From Comamonadaceae bacterium (GTDB taxonomy: Bacteria; Pseudomonadota; Gammaproteobacteria; Burkholderiales; Burkholderiaceae_C), in NCBI GenBank assembly GCA_021299875.1, contig JAJTEW010000008.1, positions 124,001 through 188,000 on the forward strand: a stretch of 64,000 nucleotides of DNA. Reading direction: 5' to 3'. This document shows positions 11,587 through 20,771 of the stretch, in pieces (position 1 is the first letter of the stretch; every line of letters begins with the position of its first letter). A program made the translations under genes and the position numbers. The notes below the pieces were generated by a model that was given only the letters and a program-made list of their open reading frames with translations, had not been told where the DNA came from and did no database searches.

Positions 11587-12329
11587 AATGCTGTGGTGCA
11601 GCGCACTGTAGCAAGAGTCAACGAGCCGTCACCATCGATGGCACATGAGGCGTCCGGAGGCGCCACAGACTCTCGGCTGAACACCCCTTGAACGCCCATG
11701 CGCTGCTCACCTCGCGCGGCATGGTGGTGCTTGCGCAAACGGTAACGCAATTGGGCCAGCAAGGGGTCGTGTGTGATGCGCGACAAATCGTCCACATCCA
11801 CCTTGTGCGCCAACCGTTTGCCGCCAGCAGCGCCGACGGTGATGAAGCCCACGCCCATCTGGGTCGCCCAGTGGGCCAAAGACACTTTGGCCTTGACCTG
11901 ATCGCAGGCGTCGATCAGCGCATCCGGAATCTCACCCAGCAAAGCAGGCCAGTTCTCAGGCGTCACAAAATCGTCCACCACATCCACCCTGCAAGCGGGA
12001 TTGATTTGGGCAATGCGCGCTTGCATGGCCAACACCTTCGACAGTCCCGTGGTCACAGTCAGCGCATGGATCTGGCGGTTGATGTTGGACTCTGCAATGT
12101 GGTCCATGTCGATCAAGGTCAACCGCCCCACGCCCGAGCGGGCCAGAGCCTCTGCAGACCAAGAGCCCACGCCACCCAAACCCACCACCACCACATGCGC
12201 TTGGCGAATCCGTTGAGCGCCTGACACACCATAAAGGCGTTGTAAGCCGCCAAAGCGGCGTGCATCGTCGGTTTCACCGGCGAGCGACTGTGCGGCATCG
12301 GGTTCATGCATCAGGGCAACCCCGCTCAT
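11577..12329 (-). CDS. tcdA: tRNA threonylcarbamoyladenosine dehydratase, C-terminally truncated
   Basis: TcdA is a ThiF/E1-like ATP-dependent enzyme that cyclises t6A37 in ANN-decoding tRNAs to ct6A. The nucleotide-binding core is intact: VVGLGGVGSWSAEALARSG, LIDMDHIAESNINRQ, and IDACDQVKAK for the adenylation aspartate. I place the start at ATG 12329, which forms an ATGA overlap with the in-frame stop of the preceding yeeE once that gene's frameshift is corrected; ATG 12311 is the alternative. After CAIDGDGSL, where relatives continue for about 25-30 residues with a catalytic-region Cys (NCHGYGS-like, from memory), this copy reads an unrelated TLATVRCTTALGP. It then stops inside the tRNA gene. 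It may be inactive. Confidence 0.85.
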   Translation of the reverse strand: MSGVALMHEPDAAQSLAGETDDARRFGGLQRLYGVSGAQRIRQAHVVVVGLGGVGSWSAEALARSGVGRLTLIDMDHIAESNINRQIHALTVTTGLSKVLAMQARIAQINPACRVDVVDDFVTPENWPALLGEIPDALIDACDQVKAKVSLAHWATQMGVGFITVGAAGGKRLAHKVDVDDLSRITHDPLLAQLRYRLRKHHHAARGEQRMGVQGVFSRESVAPPDASCAIDGDGSLTLATVRCTTALGP

Positions 12330-13422
12330 GCGTGCTGGCGCATTTGCCACTGAAGTGCGACAAATGCTCCCAAAAAGATACCCAAGACCGACAAGAAACT
12401 GCCCAAGCTGGCCCTTGGCCAAAGGTGCAACCCATGGCCAACACACCCCCAACGCCCATCAAGCTGCCACCGATCAGGTGCAAAACCAAGTCTTCGCGGT
12501 GGGCAAAGCCCTCCCACCTGAAAGACCCCTCCAAACGGGCGCTGATGCAGGCACCTGCCAAGACACCCGCCACCGTGATCATGCCCAGCGTCAGTCTCTT
12601 GCTGCCGTCGCTGTAGTACAAAAGCGCGTCAAGCCAATACCCCACAGGCGCGGTGAAACTCAAGGCCTCCATGCGACCACTGTGAGTGGTCAAGAAAACA
12701 GGCTCCAGTGTCAACGGGTGCTCGGGTACAAAACCAAACACGCCAGTCAGCCACCAAAAAGCCACCACCAGCACACCCAAACCTGCGCCTGTGACCCAAT
12801 TGAAAAGCGTGTGAAAGCCGCGCTCTTGCATGACCCAGACCAGCAACAACACAGCCACCAAAACGGCCGACAAACCCCAGGCGTCGGGCAAGGACAATCC
12901 AGTGATCGCAGACAACCACTGACCGACAAAGGGGCCGTGCGGCAAGTTGACACCCACAGGATCCATGAGGTTGACGCGCCAAACAGCGGTCAGGCCTTTC
13001 AGGGTGGCCAAAGCTGCCACGGCCATGGCCATCAAGACGACCAAGGACTTCAAGTTGCCGGCACCCAATCGCACCAAGGATTTGCTGCTGCAGCCAGAAG
13101 CCAAGACCATGCCCAAACCAAACAGCACGCCGCCCAAAAGACCGGAGAGCCAGCTCAGACGCTGGGAGGCGTAAATGGTGTTGGCCGGTTCGATCCAGCC
13201 CACCCAAGCCATCGCTCCAAAACCCAAGATCGCCACAGCCAGGGCCAAGGCCCACTGGCGAAGGCGTGTGGCGTTGCGCATGACCACCCAGTCACTGATG
13301 GCCCCCATGGTGCAAAAGTGACCCCTGTGGATCAAAACACCGGTGGCCAAGGACAGGGCAAAGCCCATGGCCCAAATTTGGACCGTCAGTGACTGCAAAT
13401 CATCGGCCGTGATGGGGGGCAT
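12304..13422 (-). CDS. YeeE/YedE-family sulfur-compound transporter, probable 1-nt frameshift near the 3' end
   Basis: This polytopic membrane protein has about nine hydrophobic segments. Its paired cysteine motifs, LASGCSSKSLVRLGAGNLKS and AMGCTFGQG, are typical of YeeE/YedE (TsuA-like) channels that import thiosulfate or related sulfur compounds. As read it has 372 residues, but after GCTFGQG the frame becomes PAWAVSCRSWVS. The +1 frame instead gives SLGSFLSVLGIFLGAFVALQWQMRQHA, a normal final membrane helix ending at 12326. One missing base at about 12410-12414 (a GGGCC run) explains it. The restored protein would be 365 residues and would overlap the tcdA start by 4 nt. The cause may be mutation or sequencing error. 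Confidence 0.8.
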   Translation of the reverse strand: MPPITADDLQSLTVQIWAMGFALSLATGVLIHRGHFCTMGAISDWVVMRNATRLRQWALALAVAILGFGAMAWVGWIEPANTIYASQRLSWLSGLLGGVLFGLGMVLASGCSSKSLVRLGAGNLKSLVVLMAMAVAALATLKGLTAVWRVNLMDPVGVNLPHGPFVGQWLSAITGLSLPDAWGLSAVLVAVLLLVWVMQERGFHTLFNWVTGAGLGVLVVAFWWLTGVFGFVPEHPLTLEPVFLTTHSGRMEALSFTAPVGYWLDALLYYSDGSKRLTLGMITVAGVLAGACISARLEGSFRWEGFAHREDLVLHLIGGSLMGVGGVLAMGCTFGQGPAWAVSCRSWVSFWEHLSHFSGKCASTHERGCPDA

Positions 13423-13428
13423 GCGAAA

Positions 13429-14268
13429 TCAGCGCAACCGACTCAAGCGTTCACGGGCCGTGCCAGCGGTTTCAGTGGCAGGGTAGGCTTTGACCAAGTC
13501 CTCTAAGGTTTTGCGCGCGGCCTTGAGGTCTTTGAGTTCTACCTGAACGTTGGAGATGGCCAACATGGCTTCGGCAGCCCTGGGGTGCGTTGGCGACTCG
13601 GTCAACAAGCGCTGGAAGTTGACCAGGGCTTCGCGGTAAGCTTTGTTGGCATATTGTGCGTTGCCAAGCCAAAAGAGCACCGAAGGTTTGTAAACGCTGG
13701 TGGGGTAGCGGGACACAAAGCCGGCAAATGCCGCTTGGGCACCCGGGAAATCGCCTTGACGAAACAGCGCCATGGACCGGTCAAAGTCCGACTTTTCTGC
13801 AGGTTCGACCATCGCCTCGCGGCCATCGACGGTGACATTGACAGGCTCAAATCGGCGCAAGCGGTCATCCACCGAAGACAAACTGTCTTTTTGGCGAAGT
13901 TGAACGTCGGTCACATCACGGGCCAAACGCTCTTGTGCGCCCAAACTCTGGGCTAAATCGGCACGCAACTTGTCGATTTGGGATTGCAAATCCAACAAGG
14001 CAGAACGCAGTTGCGCCAGGGATTGGTTGTGCTGCTGATTCAACTGGGTGATCTGCTGGGTTTGCTGCTGGGTTAGCTGCTGGGCCGCTTGTTCCATCAG
14101 TGCACGGTTGGCGGTCTGGGATTGCTCCAGGCGCTGGCGCAAATCCAAGATGGCGCGACGTGCTTCATCATCACCAAACAATGCGGCCTGAGCGTTGCCC
14201 CCCCCAAAAACGACGAGGAGCAACAAAGCAAGGCTGGATTTTTTCAATCCCCAAACAGCTGGAGTCAT
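13429..14268 (-). CDS. cpoB: Tol-Pal associated cell division coordinator CpoB (YbgF)
   Basis: This 279-residue periplasmic protein links peptidoglycan synthesis to outer-membrane constriction through the Tol system. A signal peptide (KKSSLALLLLVVFGGGNAQA) is followed by a Gln-rich coiled coil (about 45-115, QQLTQQQTQQITQLNQQHNQ) that trimerises in homologues. A C-terminal TPR array begins at about residue 155 (SMALFRQGDFPGAQAAFAGFV). The track start is a TTG; the ATG at 14268 with GAGG 6 nt upstream is the better start. It follows pal closely. Confidence 0.92.
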   Translation of the reverse strand: MTPAVWGLKKSSLALLLLVVFGGGNAQAALFGDDEARRAILDLRQRLEQSQTANRALMEQAAQQLTQQQTQQITQLNQQHNQSLAQLRSALLDLQSQIDKLRADLAQSLGAQERLARDVTDVQLRQKDSLSSVDDRLRRFEPVNVTVDGREAMVEPAEKSDFDRSMALFRQGDFPGAQAAFAGFVSRYPTSVYKPSVLFWLGNAQYANKAYREALVNFQRLLTESPTHPRAAEAMLAISNVQVELKDLKAARKTLEDLVKAYPATETAGTARERLSRLR

Positions 14269-14276
14269 GAAAGACC

Positions 14277-14837
14277 TCAATAGCGGATTTCAACGCGGCG
14301 GTTTTTCGCCTGGTCGATGTCAGAGCCCCCTTCGGACAAGAGTTTTTCTTTGCCAAAACTCACCGCCTCCAGTTGGGATTCAGGCACGCCCAACAAACTC
14401 AAAGCCTGGCGAACGGCATCCGCACGCTTTTGACCCAAGGCCAAGTTGTACTCCCGACCACCGCGGTCATCGGTGTGGCCTTCTAGACTGGCTTTGCGCT
14501 GTTTGTTGGCTTGCAAAAACTGGGCATGCGAGGCGATCACGGGTCGGGCCTCGGCCCGAATCACAAAACTGTCGTAATCAAAAAAGACCACATGGGCCAC
14601 GCCCACCGGGCCTTGTCCTGGTGCTTTGGCATCGACCATGACCGTGGGCATGCTCGTTTGCGCGCCCCCTTGGCCCGCACCGATGCCCTGCACGGCCACG
14701 CCAGTGGTTGACGAACTGGGCGCACCTGCAGAAGTTGCCGCCTTGTCTTCGACGGGAACATCGTCCAATTTGACACCCGAGGCGCACCCGCTGAGCACGG
14801 CACACACCACAACCACCGACCAAATTTGCTTCTTCAT
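14277..14837 (-). CDS. pal: Peptidoglycan-associated lipoprotein Pal
   Basis: This 186-residue outer-membrane lipoprotein binds peptidoglycan and TolB. The lipobox is VLSGC (Cys about 18) after a short signal. A Ser/Gly-rich linker leads to the OmpA-like domain with FFDYDSFVIRAEARPVI, GHTDDRGGREYNLALGQKRADAV and NRRVEIRY. The true start is ATG 14837, preceded by GAGG at 6 nt; the track began at an upstream TTG. It lies between tolB and cpoB on the minus strand. Confidence 0.96.
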   Translation of the reverse strand: MKKQIWSVVVVCAVLSGCASGVKLDDVPVEDKAATSAGAPSSSTTGVAVQGIGAGQGGAQTSMPTVMVDAKAPGQGPVGVAHVVFFDYDSFVIRAEARPVIASHAQFLQANKQRKASLEGHTDDRGGREYNLALGQKRADAVRQALSLLGVPESQLEAVSFGKEKLLSEGGSDIDQAKNRRVEIRY

Positions 14838-14873
14838 AATCAACCTCAAGGATAAAAAAATGTCTTCACAACT

Positions 14874-16160
14874 TCAGGGCCGCAATGGGCCCCAATGGGG
14901 TTCGCGCAAATCGCCGCCCTGGCCTGCCAAACGGGCCTTGACGCGACCATCCAAGGTGGTCGTCATCAGGGCCTCACCGCCCTGCTGGGTGGCATACACC
15001 AACAAACGGCTGTTGGGGGCAAAGTTGGGGCGTTCATCAAAAGCCGTATCGGTCAATGCGCTGACTTGGCCTGAAGCCAAATCCATCAAGTGGAGTTTGA
15101 AGCCAGCGCCTGTGCGCGAGACATAGGCCAACCAACGGCCATCGGGACTGATCGCAGGTGAAATATTGTAAGTGCCCGAAAAAGTGACCCGCTCTGCGGG
15201 CCCGCCTTGGGCCGGCATTTTATAAATCTGCGGATTCCCACCCCGGTCACTGACAAAAAACAAGGTCTGACCATCGGGCGAAAAGGTCGGCTCGGTGTTG
15301 ATGTTGCCCGAGGTCAAACGCTGAGGTTCCCCTCCCTGCAAGGCCACACGCCACAGCTGCGAGCCACCGTCTCGGCTCAAAGTGGCCACAATGGACCGTC
15401 CATCGGGCGCCCAGGCCGGGGCACTGTTGGAGCCTTTGAAGTTGGCCACCTCGCGGCGCTGACCCGAAGCCAATTCGTGGACATACACCACCGGTTTGCG
15501 GTTTTCAAAGGAAACATAGGCCAATTGGGCACCGCTTGGGGACCAAGAAGGGGAGATGATGGGCTCCGGACTGGTGATGGCAGAACGGGCTCCCTCGCCA
15601 TCCGAGTCGGCCACCCACAAGCTGTAGCGTCCAGAGGACTTGGTAACGTAAGCAATGCGCGAGGTGAAGACACCGGGTGTTCCCGTCAGCTGCTGGTAAA
15701 TCCAGTCGGACAAGCGGTGCGCCGACAAACGCAGATCCGCAGCACCAACGGTGTCCTTGAAATCGGCCTTGGGTTCTCCTTTGACCGCATCCCACAGGCG
15801 CGCGCGCACATCAAAACGCCCATCGGCCAAGCGGGAGACAGAGCCCGCCAGCAAGGCCTCTGCAGACAAGCTGCGCAGGGCTGTCCAATCCGGACGGCTC
15901 ATCTCATCCAGGGCCAAGTTGCCAGTAGGTAGAGGTTTGAATTGGCCTGTCCTCAACAAGTTCGCCTGCACGATGCTGGCTATTTTTTGGGGTGCCTGGG
16001 CTTCCCCTTTGAAGGGTGTCACCAGCACGGGCAATTGGGTCATGCCCACACCCGTGACTTCGACCCTGAATTGAGCCCAAGCAGCGCTGCTGAAGGCCGC
16101 TGCACAGAAAAGGCTCACAAGGAAACCTGTACAGCGTGCTGAAAAGGAGAACAAATTCAT
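14874..16160 (-). CDS. tolB: Tol-Pal system beta-propeller protein TolB
   Basis: This 428-residue periplasmic protein connects Pal to TolA. It has a signal peptide ending AAWA, an N-terminal alpha/beta domain (to about 160) and a six-bladed propeller built of repeats such as SPSWSPSGAQLAYVSFE, APAWAPDGRSIVATLS, EPTFSPDGQTLFFVSD and SPAISPDGRWLAYVS. I prefer ATG 16160 (MNLFSFSARC); the track start adds 15 residues before the signal peptide. tolQ, tolR and tolA are not upstream. A divergent msbA-type gene is there instead, so tolB has its own promoter in the 155-nt gap. Confidence 0.95.
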   Translation of the reverse strand: MNLFSFSARCTGFLVSLFCAAAFSSAAWAQFRVEVTGVGMTQLPVLVTPFKGEAQAPQKIASIVQANLLRTGQFKPLPTGNLALDEMSRPDWTALRSLSAEALLAGSVSRLADGRFDVRARLWDAVKGEPKADFKDTVGAADLRLSAHRLSDWIYQQLTGTPGVFTSRIAYVTKSSGRYSLWVADSDGEGARSAITSPEPIISPSWSPSGAQLAYVSFENRKPVVYVHELASGQRREVANFKGSNSAPAWAPDGRSIVATLSRDGGSQLWRVALQGGEPQRLTSGNINTEPTFSPDGQTLFFVSDRGGNPQIYKMPAQGGPAERVTFSGTYNISPAISPDGRWLAYVSRTGAGFKLHLMDLASGQVSALTDTAFDERPNFAPNSRLLVYATQQGGEALMTTTLDGRVKARLAGQGGDLREPHWGPLRP

Positions 16161-16315
16161 GAACGTCACAGCGTGGGTATCGGGATAAAAGCCGTAATCG
16201 TACACCCTGAACCGTGGTCATTTCATGAAACCCACACAGACGAAGTGATGCGCCCACCCGCGTTTGACCTGGGCAGCGCCGAGGCAGGTGGGGCCTGCTT
16301 ACAATCCACAGACCC

Positions 16316-18109
16316 ATGTCCTCATCCACAACCCCCACCGCTTCGGCCATCGTCCAACCCAGCATTCGCCAAAGGTTGCTGCGTCTGAAGCCCTATTTTG
16401 TCCGTCAAAAGTGGGTTTGGGCCCTGGCCTTGGGGGCCACTTTGTTGGCGGCGCTCACCGAACCCTTGATCCCAGCCTTGTTTCAGCCTTTGCTGGACAA
16501 CGGATTTGCCGAGAACAAACTGCCTTTGTGGTCGATTCCTTTGGCAGTCATTGGTCTCTTTGCTGTGCGTGGCTTGGCACACTTTGTTGCCCAATATGCC
16601 TTGGCCCGGGTCACCAACGACGGCATGGAAAAACTGCGCAGCGATCTCTTTGCCAAGCTGGTGCGCTCAGATTTGTCGCTTTTCAGCCGTCAATCGGCCA
16701 GCGCCCTGTCCAACACTGTGGTGTACGAGGTGCAAGTCGGTGCCTCCCAGTTGGTGTCGGCGCTGATTGGCTTGACCCGCGATGGTTTCACCTTGTTGGC
16801 TTTGGTGGGCTATTTGATGTGGCTCAATTGGCAGCTGACCTTGGTGGTATTCACGGTGGCGCCCGGTTTAAGTTGGGTCATGAAGGTGTTGTCGCGTCGG
16901 CTTTATGGCTTGACCAAAGAAAGCCAGCAAGCGACTGACCATCTCGCCTATGTGGTGGAAGAAAACGTGCTGGCCCACCGCATGGTGCGGCTGCACGGTG
17001 CGCAGGCTCAACAAATTGGCCGATTCAATGCGCTGGGTCAACGCCTGAGACGCTTGGCGCTCAAATCCACCGTGGCCTCCGCGGCCATGACGCCACTGAC
17101 CCAAATCATGGCAGCCATCGCACTGTCTTTGGTGTTGGTGATCGCCTTGGTGCAAAGCCGCGATGTGGGCTCTGGTGCGACGGTGGGTGGTTTTGTGGCC
17201 TTCATCACCGCCATGCTGATGTTGATTGCACCCATCAAACGCTTGGCCGATGTCGCCAACCCCATCACCAGAGGGCTGGCAGCCCTAGAAAGGGGCTTGG
17301 GACTGATGCACGATGCCCCGGAAGAGGCCCAAGGCCAACACGCAGTGCCCAGGGTGAAGGGCGCCATCGCGTGGCAAGACGTGTCTGTTCAGTTCACGGC
17401 CGATGGCGAAGCGGCCCTGTCCCATATCCAACTGGCCGTGCAACCCGGGGAAACCGTGGCTTTGGTCGGTACATCAGGTGCCGGCAAAACCACCTTGATT
17501 CAATTGTTGCCACGTTTTTTGAACCCCACCAGCGGCGAGGTGTTGCTGGACGGCGTGCCATTGCCCCATTGGCAGTTAGAGAGCCTGCGCAGCCAATTGG
17601 CCATGGTCAGCCAAGATGTTGTGATGCTCAATGACAGCTTGGCGGCCAACGTGAGTTTGGGCCAGTCACCCGACAAGGTCAAAGTTGAGTACTGCCTGCA
17701 GGCAGCCAATTTGTGGGCGCATGTGCAGACGCTGCCACACGGCATAGACACCGAACTGGGACACAACGCCAACCAACTCTCAGGTGGGCAGCGACAGAGG
17801 CTGGCGATTGCCCGGGCCTTGTACAAAGATGCGCCCATTTTGATCTTGGACGAGGCCACCTCGGCGCTGGACAACGAATCCGAGCGGCTGGTGCAAGACG
17901 CCTTGCAAAAACTGATGCACGGTCGAACCACCTTGATCGTGGCACACCGTTTGTCCACCATCGAACACGCCGATCGGGTGATCGTGATGGAGCGCGGCCA
18001 TATTGTGGAGCAAGGGGCCCCAGCCCAGTTGCTGGCGCTGGGAGGCGCCTATGCCCGCTTGCACCACAGAGGCGAATGGACCGGCGAAGCCGAAACTTCC
18101 AAGGCTTGA
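16316..18109 (+). CDS. msbA: Lipid A export ABC transporter, MsbA type
   Basis: The 597-residue half-transporter has an N-terminal six-helix membrane domain (about 30-320) and a C-terminal ATPase. The ATPase has Walker A GTSGAGKTTL, signature LSGGQRQRLAIARAL, Walker B ILILDEATSALD and H-loop IVAHRLST. MsbA flips lipid A-core across the inner membrane. The resemblance to MsbA is good over the whole length, but other homodimeric exporters cannot be excluded without a search. It stands alone, divergent from tolB and convergent with rng. Confidence 0.88.
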   Translation: MSSSTTPTASAIVQPSIRQRLLRLKPYFVRQKWVWALALGATLLAALTEPLIPALFQPLLDNGFAENKLPLWSIPLAVIGLFAVRGLAHFVAQYALARVTNDGMEKLRSDLFAKLVRSDLSLFSRQSASALSNTVVYEVQVGASQLVSALIGLTRDGFTLLALVGYLMWLNWQLTLVVFTVAPGLSWVMKVLSRRLYGLTKESQQATDHLAYVVEENVLAHRMVRLHGAQAQQIGRFNALGQRLRRLALKSTVASAAMTPLTQIMAAIALSLVLVIALVQSRDVGSGATVGGFVAFITAMLMLIAPIKRLADVANPITRGLAALERGLGLMHDAPEEAQGQHAVPRVKGAIAWQDVSVQFTADGEAALSHIQLAVQPGETVALVGTSGAGKTTLIQLLPRFLNPTSGEVLLDGVPLPHWQLESLRSQLAMVSQDVVMLNDSLAANVSLGQSPDKVKVEYCLQAANLWAHVQTLPHGIDTELGHNANQLSGGQRQRLAIARALYKDAPILILDEATSALDNESERLVQDALQKLMHGRTTLIVAHRLSTIEHADRVIVMERGHIVEQGAPAQLLALGGAYARLHHRGEWTGEAETSKA

Positions 18110-18202
18110 CAGGGCCCAGAGCTCACCCCGTGGTCAATGGGCGTGGCAAAAGCACATGGAACCGCGCAAGTCACGGACCCAACGGCAGTTTGACGGGGCC
18201 TT

Positions 18203-19675
18203 TTAAAGCAGCACGATGTCGTATTGCTCGGGGCTCATGCTGGCTTCGACTTGCAGCGAAATCGGCTTGGCGATGAAATCCGAGAGCCCCGCCAAGTGCT
18301 GGCTTTCTTCGTCCAGCAATAAATCGATGACGGACGAGGTGGCCACGATGCGGAACTCACGCGGGTTGAACTGACGCGCTTCGCGCAAGATCTCGCGCAA
18401 GATGTCGTACACCACCGAGCGCGGTGTCTTGACGATGCCTTTGCCCTGACAGCTTGGACAGGGTTCGCACAGCATGTGGGCCAACGACTCGCGGGTGCGT
18501 TTTCGAGTCATCTCGAGCAAACCCAGCGATGAGAACCCCCCCGCCATGGTTTTGACCCGATCTCGGGCGAGCTGCTTGCGAAACTCGGACAGCACGGCCT
18601 CCTGATGCTCAGGGCGGGCCATGTCGATGAAATCGGCGATGACAATGCCACCCAAATTACGCAGGCGCAATTGACGCGCAATGGCCTGAGCAGCTTCCAA
18701 ATTGGTTTTGAAAATCGTGTCTTCGAAATTGCGCGCACCGACGTAACCGCCGGTGTTCACGTCCACCGTGGTGAGCGCCTCGGTCTGGTCGATGATCAGG
18801 TAGCCACCCGACTTCAGCTCCACCCTGCGGCCCAGCGCCTTGGCAATTTCCTCATCGATCGCATAGAGGTCAAAGATGGGCCGCTCGCCTTTGTAGTGCT
18901 GCAAGCGCTCGGCCGCTTTGGGCATGAACTCCTGCCCAAAAGCCTGAAGCTTGGCAAATTGTTCTTGCGAATCGATTCGAATACTTTGGGTGGCCTCGCC
19001 CACCAGGTCGCGCAATACCCTTTGCAAAAGTGTCAGATCTTGGTGCAACAAGGAGCCGGGCGGCAAACGCAGCGACGCCTCTTTGGTGCGCGCCCAAGTC
19101 TTGCGCAAGTAAGCGATGTCGTCATTCAACTCCTCGTCGCTGGAATCTTCCGCATTGGTGCGCAATATGAAACCGCCCCCGGCGGAGCCCACCAAAGCTT
19201 GAAGCCTTTGACGCAGCGCATCGCGCTGGTCTGCGGGGATTTTTTGGGAGACACCGATGTGGTCGTCCTGCGGCAGGTACACCAAATGGCGTCCCGCGAT
19301 GCTGATTTGGGTGGACAGCCGGGCGCCTTTGGTGCCCATGGGGTCTTTGATGACCTGCACCATGATGGCGCGGCCCTCAAACACCTGCTTTTCAATGGGC
19401 ACCAGCGGCTGGCCCGTGCGAGCCGCTGTGGTCTCGCCCTCGGCGTGCTTTTGCCACAAGTCGGCCACATGCAAAAAAGCCGCTTTGTCCAGGCCGATGT
19501 CAATGAAGGCCGACTGCATGCCCGGCAGAACGCGCGCCACTTTGCCCAGGTACACATTACCCACCAGGCCACGCTCAAGCGAGCGCTCGACATGCAACTC
19601 TTGCACCGCGCCCAACTCGACCACCGCGACCCGTGTTTCCTGAGGCGACCAATTGACCAAAATATCTTGTTGCAT
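18203..19675 (-). CDS. rng: Ribonuclease G
   Basis: This 490-residue endonuclease of the RNase E/G family matures the 5' end of 16S rRNA. An S1-like domain lies at the N-terminus (GNVYLGKVARVLPGMQSAFIDIG). The DNase I-like catalytic part has TTVDVNTGGYVGARNFEDT and IVIADFIDM. The zinc-link cysteines sit in CEPCPSCQGKG. The long C-terminal scaffold of RNase E is absent, so RNase G is the right call. It is the last gene of the yebC-to-rng operon, 23 nt after maf. Confidence 0.95.
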   Translation of the reverse strand: MQQDILVNWSPQETRVAVVELGAVQELHVERSLERGLVGNVYLGKVARVLPGMQSAFIDIGLDKAAFLHVADLWQKHAEGETTAARTGQPLVPIEKQVFEGRAIMVQVIKDPMGTKGARLSTQISIAGRHLVYLPQDDHIGVSQKIPADQRDALRQRLQALVGSAGGGFILRTNAEDSSDEELNDDIAYLRKTWARTKEASLRLPPGSLLHQDLTLLQRVLRDLVGEATQSIRIDSQEQFAKLQAFGQEFMPKAAERLQHYKGERPIFDLYAIDEEIAKALGRRVELKSGGYLIIDQTEALTTVDVNTGGYVGARNFEDTIFKTNLEAAQAIARQLRLRNLGGIVIADFIDMARPEHQEAVLSEFRKQLARDRVKTMAGGFSSLGLLEMTRKRTRESLAHMLCEPCPSCQGKGIVKTPRSVVYDILREILREARQFNPREFRIVATSSVIDLLLDEESQHLAGLSDFIAKPISLQVEASMSPEQYDIVLL

Positions 19676-19698
19676 GGATGAAATCGGGTTGAATCAAT

Positions 19699-20301
19699 TC
19701 AGCAGCGCACGCCCAAACTGCGCAGCAGGGCGGCTGTTTCAAAAAGCGGCAGGCCCATGATGCCCGAATAACTGCCTCGGATGGTTTCAATATGGGCCGC
19801 TGCCCTGCCCTGAACGCCATAGGCACCAGCTTTGCCCATGGGCTCACCGGTCGCTACATAGGCGTTGATTTGTGCGGGTGTCATGGGCGCCAATCGCACC
19901 CAAGACTCGGACACAGCCGACACCCGCTTGGCGCCCTTTTGCACCGCCACAGCCGTCAACACCCGATGGTTGTGGCCTGCCAAACGCCTGAGCATGCGCA
20001 CCGCATCGACCTCGTTGGCGGGTTTGCCCAAAATCTCAGGCCCCAAGCACACGGTGGTGTCGGCGCACAGCACGGGCGCCGCGGGCAAGCCCTGACGCGT
20101 CAGACGCTGCATTGCAGCATCGAGTTTGAGCCCGGTCACCCGCGCCACATAGCGCGCAGGCGCTTCAGCGCCATGCACATTTTCCAGAGACTCGGCGTCC
20201 TCGTCAGGCGAGGCCAAAAGCAGCTTGTGGGCCACACCGATCTGGTCAAGAAGCTGACTGCGCCGAGGGCTTTGGGAGGCGAGGTAAATGAAGTCGCTCA
20301 T
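19699..20301 (-). CDS. maf: Maf/YceF-family nucleoside triphosphate pyrophosphatase
   Basis: This 200-residue Maf protein hydrolyses non-canonical or excess NTPs to the monophosphate. Typical motifs are [16 protein letters not shown] at the N-terminus, [16 protein letters not shown] with the catalytic aspartate, and [11 protein letters not shown]. The track start at 20496 adds 65 residues that read through rlmH; the real ATG at 20301 overlaps the rlmH stop by 4 nt (ATGA). The exact nucleotide preference (dTTP/UTP or m7GTP class) is not settled here. Confidence 0.93.
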   Translation of the reverse strand: MSDFIYLASQSPRRSQLLDQIGVAHKLLLASPDEDAESLENVHGAEAPARYVARVTGLKLDAAMQRLTRQGLPAAPVLCADTTVCLGPEILGKPANEVDAVRMLRRLAGHNHRVLTAVAVQKGAKRVSAVSESWVRLAPMTPAQINAYVATGEPMGKAGAYGVQGRAAAHIETIRGSYSGIMGLPLFETAALLRSLGVRC

Positions 20302-20765
20302 TCGCGGTGGTAAGGATGATTGGCATTGATGGACCAAGCGCGGTAGAGCTGCTCGATCAAGAGCACCCGGGCCATGGCGTGGGGCAAAGTCATGTCGGAC
20401 AAGCGGATGCGCTCGTGCGCGGCTTGCCTGAACTCTGGCTCGAGACCGTCTGGGCCGCCAATGACCAAGGCCACATCGTCCCCGCCAAGTTGCCATTGAG
20501 TCAAGCGGGTGGCGAGGGCCTGGGTGGTGAGCTGGGTGCCCCGCTCGTCGAGGACCACGGTGCGGGTCCCTCTCGGTATGGCAGCCTCGATGCGCTGACG
20601 CTCGGCCGCAAAGAGGTTGGGCAAGGTTTTCGAACCCCGAGGCTCGGTTTTCACGGCCTTGAGCTCGACCTTGATCTCAGGCGGAAAACGTTTGGCGTAG
20701 TCGTCCCAAGCTGTTTGAGCCCAATCGGGCACCCGCAGGCCGACCGCAACGATCAGCAGCTTCAT
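20298..20765 (-). CDS. rlmH: 23S rRNA (pseudouridine1915-N3)-methyltransferase RlmH
   Basis: This 155-residue SPOUT methyltransferase acts on assembled 70S ribosomes. The knot motifs are clear: [23 protein letters not shown] and [34 protein letters not shown], the standard RlmH C-terminus. It starts 6 nt after rsfS and overlaps maf by 4 nt. The usual rsfS-rlmH pairing places two ribosome-directed genes together. Confidence 0.97.
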   Translation of the reverse strand: MKLLIVAVGLRVPDWAQTAWDDYAKRFPPEIKVELKAVKTEPRGSKTLPNLFAAERQRIEAAIPRGTRTVVLDERGTQLTTQALATRLTQWQLGGDDVALVIGGPDGLEPEFRQAAHERIRLSDMTLPHAMARVLLIEQLYRAWSINANHPYHRE

Positions 20766-20771
20766 GCAGGA

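Noticed and set aside
12328-13392. 354-aa plus-strand ORF
   Set aside because: Antisense to the YeeE/YedE membrane gene; low-complexity Gln/His/Lys sequence typical of antisense to hydrophobic codons.
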